A stretch of 64,000 bases of DNA from NCBI GenBank assembly GCA_016806715.1, contig CP060531.1, forward strand, positions 186,001-250,000, written 5' to 3'. The notes beneath the pieces are model-generated. The model was given only the letters and a program-made list of their open reading frames with translations, was not told the DNA's origin and ran no database searches. Shown here piece after piece: positions 49,565-58,019 of this stretch. Position 1 is the stretch's first letter. Every line of letters starts with the position of its first letter. The DNA comes from Thermoplasmatales archaeon (GTDB lineage: Archaea > Thermoplasmatota > Thermoplasmata > Thermoplasmatales > Thermoplasmataceae). A program made the translations under genes and the position numbers.

Positions 49565-50104
49565 TCATTGATGAATAATTCTGCTTCCTATGTGGTTAAA
49601 CTTCCCCCTGTGAAAGACCAGAGGTTTTTTTGAATCATCATAATATCCTGCGAGCACTTCTCCTATGAAAGCTGCATGATCGCCAACCTTGAACTCATCT
49701 ATCACTCTGCACTCAAAATTTGATATTGCTCCATCGATGAGAGGAGCATGAATAAATTTCGGTTCAAATGTCCGAAAGTCGGCCAGCTCAAATTTGCTGC
49801 CGTCCCTTATGGAATTATTTCCGGCAACATGAGCAAGCTCGCCCTGCTGGTCGGAGCAATAACTCAGGCCATATTCTCCAGAGCTTTTGATAATGCCGTA
49901 CGTCCCTCGCTCATACCCTACAAACACTGCCATCAGGAATGGATTGAGTGAGACCCTAAGGGACCATTCTGCTGACATGACATTTGTGATCTCACCGCTC
50001 TTTGCCGTAACCAGGGCCACAGTGGAAGTGAAGTATTCCTGGGACTTCTCGTTATCTTGTATCCTCACCTCGGATAATCTAGAGGATACTGTTAAAAGTT
50101 TCAC
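49565..50104 (-). CDS. Flavin reductase-like (FMN-binding split-barrel) protein
   Basis: This is a 179-residue protein of the flavin reductase/FMN-binding split-barrel family. Family features are the VALVTAKSGEITNVMSAEWSLRVSLNPFLMAVFVG stretch, GLSYCSDQQGELAHVAG, and FECRVIDEFKVGDHAAFIGEVLAGY near the end. It probably binds FMN and passes reducing power to another protein. No oxygenase partner is adjacent. The gene lies just after tRNA-Leu, convergent to it. Confidence 0.9.
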   Translation of the reverse strand: MKLLTVSSRLSEVRIQDNEKSQEYFTSTVALVTAKSGEITNVMSAEWSLRVSLNPFLMAVFVGYERGTYGIIKSSGEYGLSYCSDQQGELAHVAGNNSIRDGSKFELADFRTFEPKFIHAPLIDGAISNFECRVIDEFKVGDHAAFIGEVLAGYYDDSKKPLVFHRGKFNHIGSRIIHQ

Positions 50105-50223
50105 TATACTGGATCACCGATCAAGAAACAGGGTGCGAGGTATACGGAATAGAACGCCCAAGTTGTTTCAAAGTTCTCTGCAAAATATTATATGCCCTTT
50201 ATTAATGATTACTGGAGATCAAC

Positions 50224-50478
50224 ATGGCTGAAGATGTACAGATACAGGTCAAGATAAACAAGAGCGTGCTTGACGTTATGGAAGAAATGGGCAAGAAAAC
50301 CGGCCAGGACATTGAGGGTGTTTTCTGGTCAGTGGCTGGGGGAAAGGAGTATTTTGAAGGAAGAGTCCTCAAGGAAAGAGAAAAACTTCAGAAGAAAATT
50401 TACAACGGAGAAATGAAACAGAAGAAGAAGGAAATGAAGCTGATTAAGAAAGGTTTAAAGGGCAAAGACTCAGAGTGA
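50224..50478 (+). CDS. Small Lys-rich helical protein, unknown
   Basis: This unrecognised 84-residue protein has a strand-helix start (VQIQVKINKSVLDVMEEMGKKTG) and a long, very basic helix (EREKLQKKIYNGEMKQKKKEMKLIKKGLKG). A Shine-Dalgarno TGGAG lies shortly before the ATG, and an AT-rich promoter (ATATTATATGCCC) upstream. The Lys-rich helix could bind nucleic acid or a membrane surface. It is a single-gene unit between divergent and convergent neighbours. Confidence 0.6.
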   Translation: MAEDVQIQVKINKSVLDVMEEMGKKTGQDIEGVFWSVAGGKEYFEGRVLKEREKLQKKIYNGEMKQKKKEMKLIKKGLKGKDSE

Positions 50479-50536
50479 ATGCCCCCTAGATTATATTACT
50501 TAAGATGGACTTTTTCCGTAAGCATGTTGTAATGCT

Positions 50537-51376
50537 TCAGTTTTCGTGCAGGCTTAACTTCTTTTCTTCTCGCTGACCGCGCCTCACCTTTATTATCTCG
50601 GAAATTATGCTAAGTGCAATTTCTTCAGGAGTTACCGAGCCTATCTCAATACCTATTGGTGCATGCAGGGACTCCATAAACTGACTTGATACGCCCCTTG
50701 ATTGAAGGGTCTCGAAGTCAGCCTTTATGCGTTTCCGGCTAGCCAGCAATCCAACATATTTAACGCCACACCGCGATACAGCTTCCAAGGCATCAATATC
50801 ACTGGCGCCCTTTGTAAGGATGACCACATAGTCGTCCTCGCTAAACTTGAAATTGCTTAATGGACTGGTGACAGAATTCACAAGAACATCCGGATCTGAA
50901 TCCAGAACAGGATTGGGATCAATTACGACTACCTGCATGTCAATCATTTTCCCGAGTTTTACGAGTCCATTCTCGATATCGTCCTTTCCACCCTGCCCAA
51001 CTATCACGAGCCTTTCCGATGGCCTGAACGGCTCCAGGAAGATGTCCATTATTCCTCCGCAGAAAGTCTCAACGTGTATTTCATTATCCCTGTTGATGGT
51101 TATACCCTCAAGTGCTTCCTTGGTGCTTTCCAGGTAAACCTTTATAACTTTTGCCTCACCAGAGGCTAGAACTTCTTTGGCTTTTTCTATAATCGCGGAA
51201 TCCGGGCAAGCTCCGCCAAGGGTTCCATAAACAACCCTCCCGTCCGATGATATTACGGTCCTGAACCCAGGCTTGCCTATTGACGAACCCGATACGTTCA
51301 CAACCGTGGCGACAACAAAGGGCTGGCCTTTCTTTACCAACTCAGAAATAACCTCAGGAAACTCCCAGTTTTTCAA
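50537..51376 (-). CDS. XdhC/CoxF-family molybdenum hydroxylase maturation factor
   Basis: XdhC-type proteins bind the molybdenum cofactor, help sulfurate it and insert it into xanthine-dehydrogenase-like enzymes. The 279-residue protein has the N-terminal block PFVVATVVNVSGSSIGKPGFRTVI and GTLGGACPDSAIIEKA with the conserved Cys. The C-terminal Rossmann part has RLVIVGQGG and ends in GIEIGSVTPEEIALSIISEII, a family hallmark. It is divergent from the CoxG-like gene and near the hydroxylase subunits, so it serves that enzyme. Confidence 0.93.
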   Translation of the reverse strand: MKNWEFPEVISELVKKGQPFVVATVVNVSGSSIGKPGFRTVISSDGRVVYGTLGGACPDSAIIEKAKEVLASGEAKVIKVYLESTKEALEGITINRDNEIHVETFCGGIMDIFLEPFRPSERLVIVGQGGKDDIENGLVKLGKMIDMQVVVIDPNPVLDSDPDVLVNSVTSPLSNFKFSEDDYVVILTKGASDIDALEAVSRCGVKYVGLLASRKRIKADFETLQSRGVSSQFMESLHAPIGIEIGSVTPEEIALSIISEIIKVRRGQREEKKLSLHEN

Positions 51377-51491
51377 TGTTTTTAAATATAGTTTATTGAT
51401 ATAAATTGTTTTTCATTCTTTTCACTGGCAACAGGTTTAACCTCGCGTTCACAAAATTAATGTCTGCGGATTGCATCAGCAATCGAGTATC
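51377..51491. promoter_or_regulatory. Divergent promoter region of xdhC-like and coxG-like genes
   Basis: About 115 bases separate the two divergent starts. It holds TATA-like TTTAAATATAG and TTATTGATATAAATTG segments close to the minus-strand start. A shared regulator could control both, but no clear operator palindrome was found. Confidence 0.4.
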
Positions 51492-51944
51492 ATGCAGTTC
51501 AATGGCGAGTTTGAGGTGGCAGCACCCATAAATGAAGTCTATTCATTCCTTTCAGATATAGATAAAATAATAGCAATAATACCTGACTTATTGTCCGTGG
51601 AAAAAATTGACGCAAATTCCTCACGTCTATCAGTCAAGGCGGGCCTATCCTTTATAAAGGGAAAATTCAACCTGCTTTTTGAGATCAAAGACAGGAAGGA
51701 GGACGAATCTGTTGCGGTATCGGCTAGAGGTTCCGGTTCCGGCAGTTCCCTCGACCTCAAGGCATCATATGCCCTCAGGCCTGTTGACGCTGGGAAAACT
51801 GCAGTGAGCTGGAACGTGGAAATGACCATGGGCGGGATGGTTGCCAGCATGGGGTCCCGGGTACTGAACGGTGCTGCAGAGAAGTATATCAAGACACTGA
51901 CGGCGAGTTTCCAGAGATCGTTTGAAGATGGCACGAAGCAGTGA
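51492..51944 (+). CDS. CoxG-like SRPBCC protein
   Basis: This is a 150-residue protein of the CoxG/SRPBCC fold. MQFNGEFEVAAPINEVYSFLSDIDKIIAIIPDL is the usual start, followed by the KAGLSFIKGKFNLLFEI strand pair and an amphipathic C-terminal helix (AAEKYIKTLTASFQRSF). In carboxydotrophs CoxG recruits CO dehydrogenase to the membrane; a similar recruiting role for the neighbouring hydroxylase is likely. I choose the ATG at 51492; the frame is open from TTG 51471. It overlaps the MocA-like gene by 17 bases. Confidence 0.88.
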   Translation: MQFNGEFEVAAPINEVYSFLSDIDKIIAIIPDLLSVEKIDANSSRLSVKAGLSFIKGKFNLLFEIKDRKEDESVAVSARGSGSGSSLDLKASYALRPVDAGKTAVSWNVEMTMGGMVASMGSRVLNGAAEKYIKTLTASFQRSFEDGTKQ

Positions 51945-52536
51945 ACATGGGCAGGAAGTATATGCCGTAATCCTGGCGGCTGGGTTTTCTACGAGATTCG
52001 GTAGCGACAAGCTCGTCTCGGATATAGGTGGCAGGACTGTTCTCCAGAGATCTGTTGAAAATGTGCTGGGTACTTCTGTGGATAAAGTTGCGGTTGTTGT
52101 CCCGAACGATGGCAAACTGGACAATTACCTGCCTTCGTCAGTACACAGGATTTACAATCCGGAAAGAACAGGCGGAATAAGCACATCCATAGCAGCTGGA
52201 GTTAATTTTTTTAGAAATTCTGCAAACGGGATCCTGTTAATGGTTGCAGATCAGCCACTGGTGGATTCCGGAACACTTGACAAGCTGCTGTCCTTATTCA
52301 GGGAAAATCCATCAAGCATCGTGGCTTGTTCTGTGAGTGGCGAGATTAGGAATCCCATGATATTCCCGGCCAGGCTTTTCGGAAGCCTGGTGTCTCTCAA
52401 GGGAGACAGCGGGGCAAAAGAACTTGCCCTATCCAGGATCGGGGAATTAAAAACTGTAGAAGTTGATCCGGAAAAGCTCATGGACGTGGATACCATCGAT
52501 GACCTGAAACAAGTTTTGTCGATGATTAGAAAATAA
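51928..52536 (+). CDS. MocA/MobA-like nucleotidyltransferase
   Basis: This 202-residue protein transfers a nucleotide (usually CMP) onto molybdopterin to form the dinucleotide cofactor of molybdenum hydroxylases. The nucleotide-binding signature is VILAAGFSTRFGSDKLVSDIGG, and LLMVADQPLVDSGTL is the metal-site block. It lies between the coxG-like gene and the large subunit gene (convergent), consistent with cofactor supply for that enzyme. MCD rather than MGD is inferred from the family of its neighbour. Confidence 0.92.
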   Translation: MARSSEHGQEVYAVILAAGFSTRFGSDKLVSDIGGRTVLQRSVENVLGTSVDKVAVVVPNDGKLDNYLPSSVHRIYNPERTGGISTSIAAGVNFFRNSANGILLMVADQPLVDSGTLDKLLSLFRENPSSIVACSVSGEIRNPMIFPARLFGSLVSLKGDSGAKELALSRIGELKTVEVDPEKLMDVDTIDDLKQVLSMIRK

Positions 52537-52540
52537 TAGG

Positions 52541-54589
52541 TCAGAGAATATCCTCCGGCCTGATAGGTGTGTTCCTTATTCTCTTTCCGCTGGCTCTCTC
52601 AATTGCCCTTGCCAGTGCGGTTGGTACACCTATTGTCGGCGATTCTCCCAGTCCTTTTGCACCGTGTGGAAGCCGGGATGGATTCTCTGCTACCTTTACC
52701 TCGAAATTAGGTATATCCTCTGCTAGCGGCACACCGGCATCTGATATGCTTGAAGTCAGCAGCTGGCCATCCTCGTTGAATGCCATCTCCTCATGAAGAG
52801 TCTGCCCTATGCCCTGTGCCATTCCACCCTGTATCTGTCCAATTACCATATCCATGTTCAGGGCCCTGCCCACATCATAATACGCGGCACAATCCCTGAC
52901 TTTCACGTTTCCAAGTTGTCCGATATCAACCGTCGCCAGATTGGCTCCGAATGAGTTCAGCGATCCTTTTTGCTCTTCATTAACATATGCGTCAAATGTT
53001 CCAGACAGCAGTAGCTGAGTTGAGTATTTGCCAAATTTCGTGGTAACCTCGTCTTTTATTTTACGGCACGCAGAGATCACAGCCGCTCCGCCAACCATGG
53101 CGGATCGGCTTCCCCATGAACCCACACCACTTTGCAACTTCCCTGTATCTCCTCTGTATAAAGTCACCAGGTTCTCCGGGACTCCGAGTTCTTCGTTCAC
53201 AAGCTTCCGGACAAATACCTCATGGGCCTGTCCGTGGCTGTTTCCTCCGAGCCATACGCTAATCTTTCCATTTTCTGCCTTGACTCTGGCTGTTTCCCCA
53301 GGTGCAAATGCGGGAACAAGTACAAAGAAGGAGAAACCAATGTTCCTGGTGGACTTTGCCTTCCTCCTGTAGTCCAGTTCTTTCACAGCCTGTTCTATGA
53401 ATGGCCTAGCTGCATCAATTTCCATCCCGAGAGGTGATTTGAATTTTGTGTCCCCGGAATTGAGTATCCTCAGATCAACCGGATCGATTTTCAACTCGTC
53501 AGCAAGCTTGTCCACCATCCTCTCAATGAAGAACGAAGCTTCCGGTCTTCCAGCTCCCCGATATGGACCCAGTGTGACCTTGTTGGTCAGTACAGAAGTT
53601 GATTTTACGTGTGCATTCTCAATCATGTATGGGCCGGTCATCATTGAGGCTATGAAGCGGGATGCGAATTCTCCCATTCCTGCACCATAAGCACCTGCAT
53701 CTACAATTGCCTCCCCCTTGAGTCCCGTTATCTTCCCTGACTTTTCGGCAAAGATTTTTACAATGCCCTTTGCCCCTCTCCCATGGCTTGTTGAAGAGAG
53801 ATGTTCCCTTCTTGTCTCTATCCACTTAACAGGCTTTCGAAATTTCATTGAGGCATAGGCTGCTATTACGTACTCCGGGTATAGGCCGCCCTTTGATCCA
53901 AATGCACCGCCAGTATCAGCCTGCATTACCCTCACGCTGTCCGGATTCAATCTGAGGGCTTCGCACAGCCCTTCCTTTATGCTATGAACTGACTGTGTGG
54001 ATACCCATACATTTAGCATTTTCCCGTCATAATCCGTCACTATGCCTCTGGGTTCAATGGGATTTGTTGCAATCCTGTTGTTCATGAAGACATCCTCAAG
54101 AACTATGGGTGAGGACGGGTCAGGGAAGTCCTTTCCTCTCCACCCCTCTGAAATAACATTGCTCTTAAGACCGGGGTGTATTGGGGGAGAAGACATTGCA
54201 TCTTCAATACTTACAACCGGTTTGAGTGGTTCATATTCAACCTCAACAGAATCCAGCAGGTCTTCAGATTTATACCTGTCATCGGCAAATACCGCAGCGA
54301 CTGCCTCACCGACGAAGTTGACATAACCTGTCGCGAACACTGGCTGGATCACGTTGTTCTCTCCCTCGGTTGCTCCTTCTCCAACCGATGCCATTTTCGC
54401 ACCTAAATCTGAAGCGGTCATTCCGCCCTTTATGCTCAGGATCCTTGCCCTTGCATAAGGACTGCGCACAATGGACATATGCAGCGATCCGGGTTTTATT
54501 ATGTCGTCAACGAAGTGACCCTTTCCTTCTACAAAGGATCTTTCATTGTAGGCCAGGTCGTCCTTTGCTCTCGTAAAATATGATGACAT
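52541..54589 (-). CDS. Molybdenum hydroxylase large subunit (CoxL form II-like)
   Basis: This large catalytic subunit of a xanthine oxidase-family enzyme has 682 residues, at the short end for the family. Cofactor and active-site blocks are GGAFGSKGG, LGPYRGAGRPEASFFIERM, the QAHEVFVR segment and the catalytic Glu in AKGLGESPTIG. The loop reads PYRGAGR, the form II version, not the AYRCSFR loop of true CO dehydrogenase, so CO oxidation is unlikely. An aldehyde or N-heterocycle oxidoreductase is a better guess. It is encoded with FeS and FAD subunits in one operon. Confidence 0.92.
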   Translation of the reverse strand: MSSYFTRAKDDLAYNERSFVEGKGHFVDDIIKPGSLHMSIVRSPYARARILSIKGGMTASDLGAKMASVGEGATEGENNVIQPVFATGYVNFVGEAVAAVFADDRYKSEDLLDSVEVEYEPLKPVVSIEDAMSSPPIHPGLKSNVISEGWRGKDFPDPSSPIVLEDVFMNNRIATNPIEPRGIVTDYDGKMLNVWVSTQSVHSIKEGLCEALRLNPDSVRVMQADTGGAFGSKGGLYPEYVIAAYASMKFRKPVKWIETRREHLSSTSHGRGAKGIVKIFAEKSGKITGLKGEAIVDAGAYGAGMGEFASRFIASMMTGPYMIENAHVKSTSVLTNKVTLGPYRGAGRPEASFFIERMVDKLADELKIDPVDLRILNSGDTKFKSPLGMEIDAARPFIEQAVKELDYRRKAKSTRNIGFSFFVLVPAFAPGETARVKAENGKISVWLGGNSHGQAHEVFVRKLVNEELGVPENLVTLYRGDTGKLQSGVGSWGSRSAMVGGAAVISACRKIKDEVTTKFGKYSTQLLLSGTFDAYVNEEQKGSLNSFGANLATVDIGQLGNVKVRDCAAYYDVGRALNMDMVIGQIQGGMAQGIGQTLHEEMAFNEDGQLLTSSISDAGVPLAEDIPNFEVKVAENPSRLPHGAKGLGESPTIGVPTALARAIERASGKRIRNTPIRPEDIL

Positions 54590-55098
54590 TATTGCTCCAC
54601 CATAATTCCTTCTTTCTCGGCTTCATCCGCCTTCATGAGTTTTGATGCATATGTAATAGAATCCACAATACTCTGGTACCCTGTGCACCTGCACAAGTTG
54701 CCGGAGAGACTCCTGCGTATCTCCTCCTCAGTGGGGTTCTTGTTTCTGCTGAGAAGCCAGAATGATGTCATAATCATTCCTGAGGTGCAATAGCCGCACT
54801 GGAGACCATGCTTTTCGAGGAAAGCTTCCTGTATAGGGTGAAGTTTTCCGCCGCTGGACAGGTTTTCAATTGTCGTAACCTCTTTTCCGTCTACCTGGGC
54901 TGCAAGCATGGTGCATGACTTCACTGCTTTCCCGTCTACCAGCACAGTACAGGCACCACAGTTTGAGGTATCACACCCTACGTGCGTCCCAGTAAGTCCA
55001 AGGTCTTCCCTGAGGTAATGCACAAGCAACTTTCTTGGCTCAACCGCCGATTCAACTCTCTTTCCGTTCACTTTCACTTTTATATTAATGTTATCCAT
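54589..55098 (-). CDS. Molybdenum hydroxylase [2Fe-2S] subunit (CoxS-like)
   Basis: This 169-residue electron-transfer subunit has two [2Fe-2S] clusters. The plant-ferredoxin-type cluster is [16 protein letters not shown] with a following Cys (VKSCTML). The second is CGYCTSGMI ... [12 protein letters not shown]. It overlaps the large-subunit start by one base and follows the FAD subunit directly. Confidence 0.96.
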   Translation of the reverse strand: MDNINIKVKVNGKRVESAVEPRKLLVHYLREDLGLTGTHVGCDTSNCGACTVLVDGKAVKSCTMLAAQVDGKEVTTIENLSSGGKLHPIQEAFLEKHGLQCGYCTSGMIMTSFWLLSRNKNPTEEEIRRSLSGNLCRCTGYQSIVDSITYASKLMKADEAEKEGIMVEQ

Positions 55099-55971
55099 TT
55101 ATCTCTCCTCCGCCCGGTCTGCAGCCAGATATATGGCATCTATTGCAATCTTCTCCAGAACACGTCTCTTGAATTCCGATGTTCCATAGAAGTCCGTTGA
55201 TGGATCAGAATCTGCTACCACCAAACGTGCTGCCTCCTGGACAGCAGAATCATCAATCTTCTTTCCCCTGAGGTAATTCTCAGCCTTCACTGCCCTAATC
55301 GGTTTCGGTCCCACTGAAGTCATACCCAGGCCTGCTCTCTCAACCTTTCCGGAACGATCTAACTTCAACTGGACTGCGATGCCGGCAACTGAGAAATCTC
55401 CTGCGGTCTTCTTGTTCTTTATATAACATCCTCCCTCATTCCCACTGTACTTTGGTATTATTATTTCCCTGAGTATTTCCCCGTATTCGAGTGCTGTGGT
55501 GAACGAGTCTATGAAAAACGCATCCGCTCCGACAGTTCTGTTGCCATTACTTTTAGCTATCACAAAACTTGCGCCAAGTGCCAGCATTACCGCGGGCATG
55601 TCGTTTGACGGATCGCCATGTGAAATGTTTCCACCTATGGTGCCCCTATTTCTTACCAGAGGATCGGCTACATTTGAGGCAGCATCAAATATGATAGGAT
55701 ATTTTCCCCTGATCACGTCGCTGATCTCGAGGTCATCCATGGTTGTCAGGGCACCAAGCCTGAGGGCATCCGGAGATTCCTTGATATATTTCATATCTCC
55801 GATCCCGGAAATATCCACGAGGTATGGAATCGATGTCAGCCTTAGCTTCAGAAGAGGTATGAGACTCTGACCACCTGCAAGTATCTTTGCTTCTCCGTCA
55901 TGTTTTGCAAGAATTTCAAATGCCTCATCAATCCTCTTTGGCGCATAATATTCGAATGAGGATGGATTCAT
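55099..55971 (-). CDS. Molybdenum hydroxylase FAD subunit (CoxM-like)
   Basis: This 290-residue flavoprotein subunit passes electrons from the FeS subunit to an acceptor. FAD-binding blocks are AGGQSLIPLLKLRL and TIGGNISHGDPSNDMPAVMLAL. It is the first gene of the FAD - FeS - Mo operon. TATA-like TTAAATATC is about 26 bases before its start. Confidence 0.95.
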   Translation of the reverse strand: MNPSSFEYYAPKRIDEAFEILAKHDGEAKILAGGQSLIPLLKLRLTSIPYLVDISGIGDMKYIKESPDALRLGALTTMDDLEISDVIRGKYPIIFDAASNVADPLVRNRGTIGGNISHGDPSNDMPAVMLALGASFVIAKSNGNRTVGADAFFIDSFTTALEYGEILREIIIPKYSGNEGGCYIKNKKTAGDFSVAGIAVQLKLDRSGKVERAGLGMTSVGPKPIRAVKAENYLRGKKIDDSAVQEAARLVVADSDPSTDFYGTSEFKRRVLEKIAIDAIYLAADRAEER

Positions 55972-56187
55972 AACTGTTCAATGAAAAACGATATTTAACA
56001 TTTGCGAGCGGAAAAACGGCTTCAGCGAGGTGGCTGATTAGAGCTTATGGATGCGGTGCAAAATTAGATGGGCCGACCTTGAATTATTGAAAGCCAGTGC
56101 ATTGTGCTGAATATAGAAAAGGCGCGGCGCTCTCAAGGGCATGCCTAAGGATATGTTACTGGACGGACACTGAAAATCTTTTCATGG

Positions 56188-57600
56188 TCATTTGCCTCTG
56201 CTTTTCATAAGCGATGTCATTGCTCCAATGATAGCCAGTATAGCGGAAACGAGCATAACAATCCTAAAACCACTTACAAAACTGCCGTAAAAAAACGGTG
56301 TAATCGTTACCACGGTTCCCGAAAACATGCCTGTTATTAGGGATGCAGGCAAAAAAAGAGAGAGGATCAGGGTCGCGGCTACAATACTCATCATCTGGCC
56401 TGTGAACCTCATTGTGCCAAGGAAACCTGAGGCTATACTTGAATCCTCTCTCCTCACCGACCCCATGACGGAATTAGTATTCGGGGCAGAAAATAAGCCA
56501 AAACCGACCCCAATGAAACCCAGCAGGGCTGTGATGTCCAACCGGCTTACCGTGGATTCCAGGAATAGCAGCAAGAATGAAACCCCTATTATGACCATTC
56601 CTGATGAAGCTATCAGCCTAGATCCAAACCTGTCAGCGAGCTTTCCTGAAACAGGGGAAAGCAATACCATAAGCACTGGCTCGGGAAGTATGATTATTCC
56701 GCTAAGGAACGGGTTAACATGCAGGATAACCTGTAAATATATGGAGAAGACGAAAACAATTGAAAAAGTGCTTACATAGTTAAGGAAGGCAGTAACATTT
56801 GATGCAATAAAAGTCCGGTTATTCCTGAAAACGGAAGGAGGGATAACCGGATTGGTTGAATTCTTCTCATAGTGCAGGAAGATCAGTAGGAAAAACAGCG
56901 ACAGTATTGGAAGGAAAGCCAGTTTCAGGTATCCAAAAATATCGCCAAATGCAGCATATGTGGTCAGCAGGACAAGGAACGTGGAGAACATCGAGACCTG
57001 CCGGAGATTGGTCTTTTCAGTCTTAGCCTTGATCTCCAAGCTTTTCATGCTTGGAATTGATATCAGTAATGCACAAATTGCCAGAGGTCCTGATAAAAAA
57101 AAGATCGATTCCCAGCCGCTTAGTTCTATCAGGAGTCCACCCAGGAAAGGGGCAAAGGTAAGGCCAAGATAGACTGCCATGGCATTTATTCCCAGCGCAA
57201 ATCCACGTCCGCCTGAGGAATATACATAACTTACGATTGCAGTAGAATTTGTGCTCAGAACGGCAGACCCGAGTCCCGTAAAGAAAATCATCATTACAAC
57301 ATACTGATAGTTGTGTATTGCCGGGACAAGAAGGGCTGAGGCGGCAAATATCAGAAGACCTGCCCTGAATATTTTGACTCTTCCAATGTCATCTGAAAGC
57401 CTTCCGAAGAAAATCATGAACGACGCCAGAGGTATGAGAAAAATCATTGGTAGAATGGCTACCTGGTAAAAAGTCAAGTGAAATGACACGCCTATTTTTG
57501 GAACGGCGAATGCTATGGCACTGGATAAAAATGGAGAAAGAAATGCAGCCATCGAGGTTGTGAGCAGGATGAATTTCCTCTTGACAGAGCCGTCATCCAT
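56188..57600 (-). CDS. MFS transporter, DHA2-like (14 TM)
   Basis: This is a membrane exporter of the major facilitator superfamily, about 470 residues from the chosen ATG at 57600 (MDDGSVKRKFILLTT). The frame continues to ATG 57720, but the extra 40 residues are polar and unlike a usual N-terminus. About 14 membrane helices are apparent. The MFS motif appears as IFFGRLSDDIGRVKIFRAGLL, with the second copy SPVSGKLADRFGSRLIA. Such proteins often export drugs or metabolites; the substrate is unknown. It is downstream of, but probably not in an operon with, the hydroxylase genes. Confidence 0.9.
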   Translation of the reverse strand: MDDGSVKRKFILLTTSMAAFLSPFLSSAIAFAVPKIGVSFHLTFYQVAILPMIFLIPLASFMIFFGRLSDDIGRVKIFRAGLLIFAASALLVPAIHNYQYVVMMIFFTGLGSAVLSTNSTAIVSYVYSSGGRGFALGINAMAVYLGLTFAPFLGGLLIELSGWESIFFLSGPLAICALLISIPSMKSLEIKAKTEKTNLRQVSMFSTFLVLLTTYAAFGDIFGYLKLAFLPILSLFFLLIFLHYEKNSTNPVIPPSVFRNNRTFIASNVTAFLNYVSTFSIVFVFSIYLQVILHVNPFLSGIIILPEPVLMVLLSPVSGKLADRFGSRLIASSGMVIIGVSFLLLFLESTVSRLDITALLGFIGVGFGLFSAPNTNSVMGSVRREDSSIASGFLGTMRFTGQMMSIVAATLILSLFLPASLITGMFSGTVVTITPFFYGSFVSGFRIVMLVSAILAIIGAMTSLMKSRGK

Positions 57601-58019
57601 GGAGAGATAGCTATACGTTGGGAATAAGTTTTTTTTCACAAGTGAAACGCCAGCATAAACATCTGCCGGATATCGAAATTCCCGATAAATTTCCGCTGGT
57701 ACTTTATTGCCATTCATCAAGGGATTGTTAACGAAGCCGTTAATCGGCAGTAAACATCAATAGTAAAGAGAATATTGCGGATGACAAGTAGATATGCATC
57801 TATAAATGACCAGCTCAAAAAAGCTTAAATAACAAGCCTATGCGTTCATAATGGCGCCGCAACACTGTTTCTGGGTGACATCACGTACCCGACCGGGAAT
57901 TCTGGTACAGATCCTATTTTCAACACTCTCAGCTTGAAATGAACATATTCAGATGATCTAATCAGCGCTATTTAGTGGACTTAAACAACATTTGTCTACA
58001 ACACTGTACAAAGAACCGA
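57601..58019. other. Intergenic region with possible coding remnant
   Basis: About 420 bases if the MFS start at 57600 is right. On the plus strand a strong TATA-like sequence (AAAAAAGCTTAAATAAC, near 57816-57832) is followed by a short ATG frame at 57850. A shifted frame near 57855-57943 reads like the end of a secreted or surface protein (TLFLGDITYPTGNSGTDPIF). It may be the remnant of a lost gene; nothing intact is seen. Confidence 0.3.
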
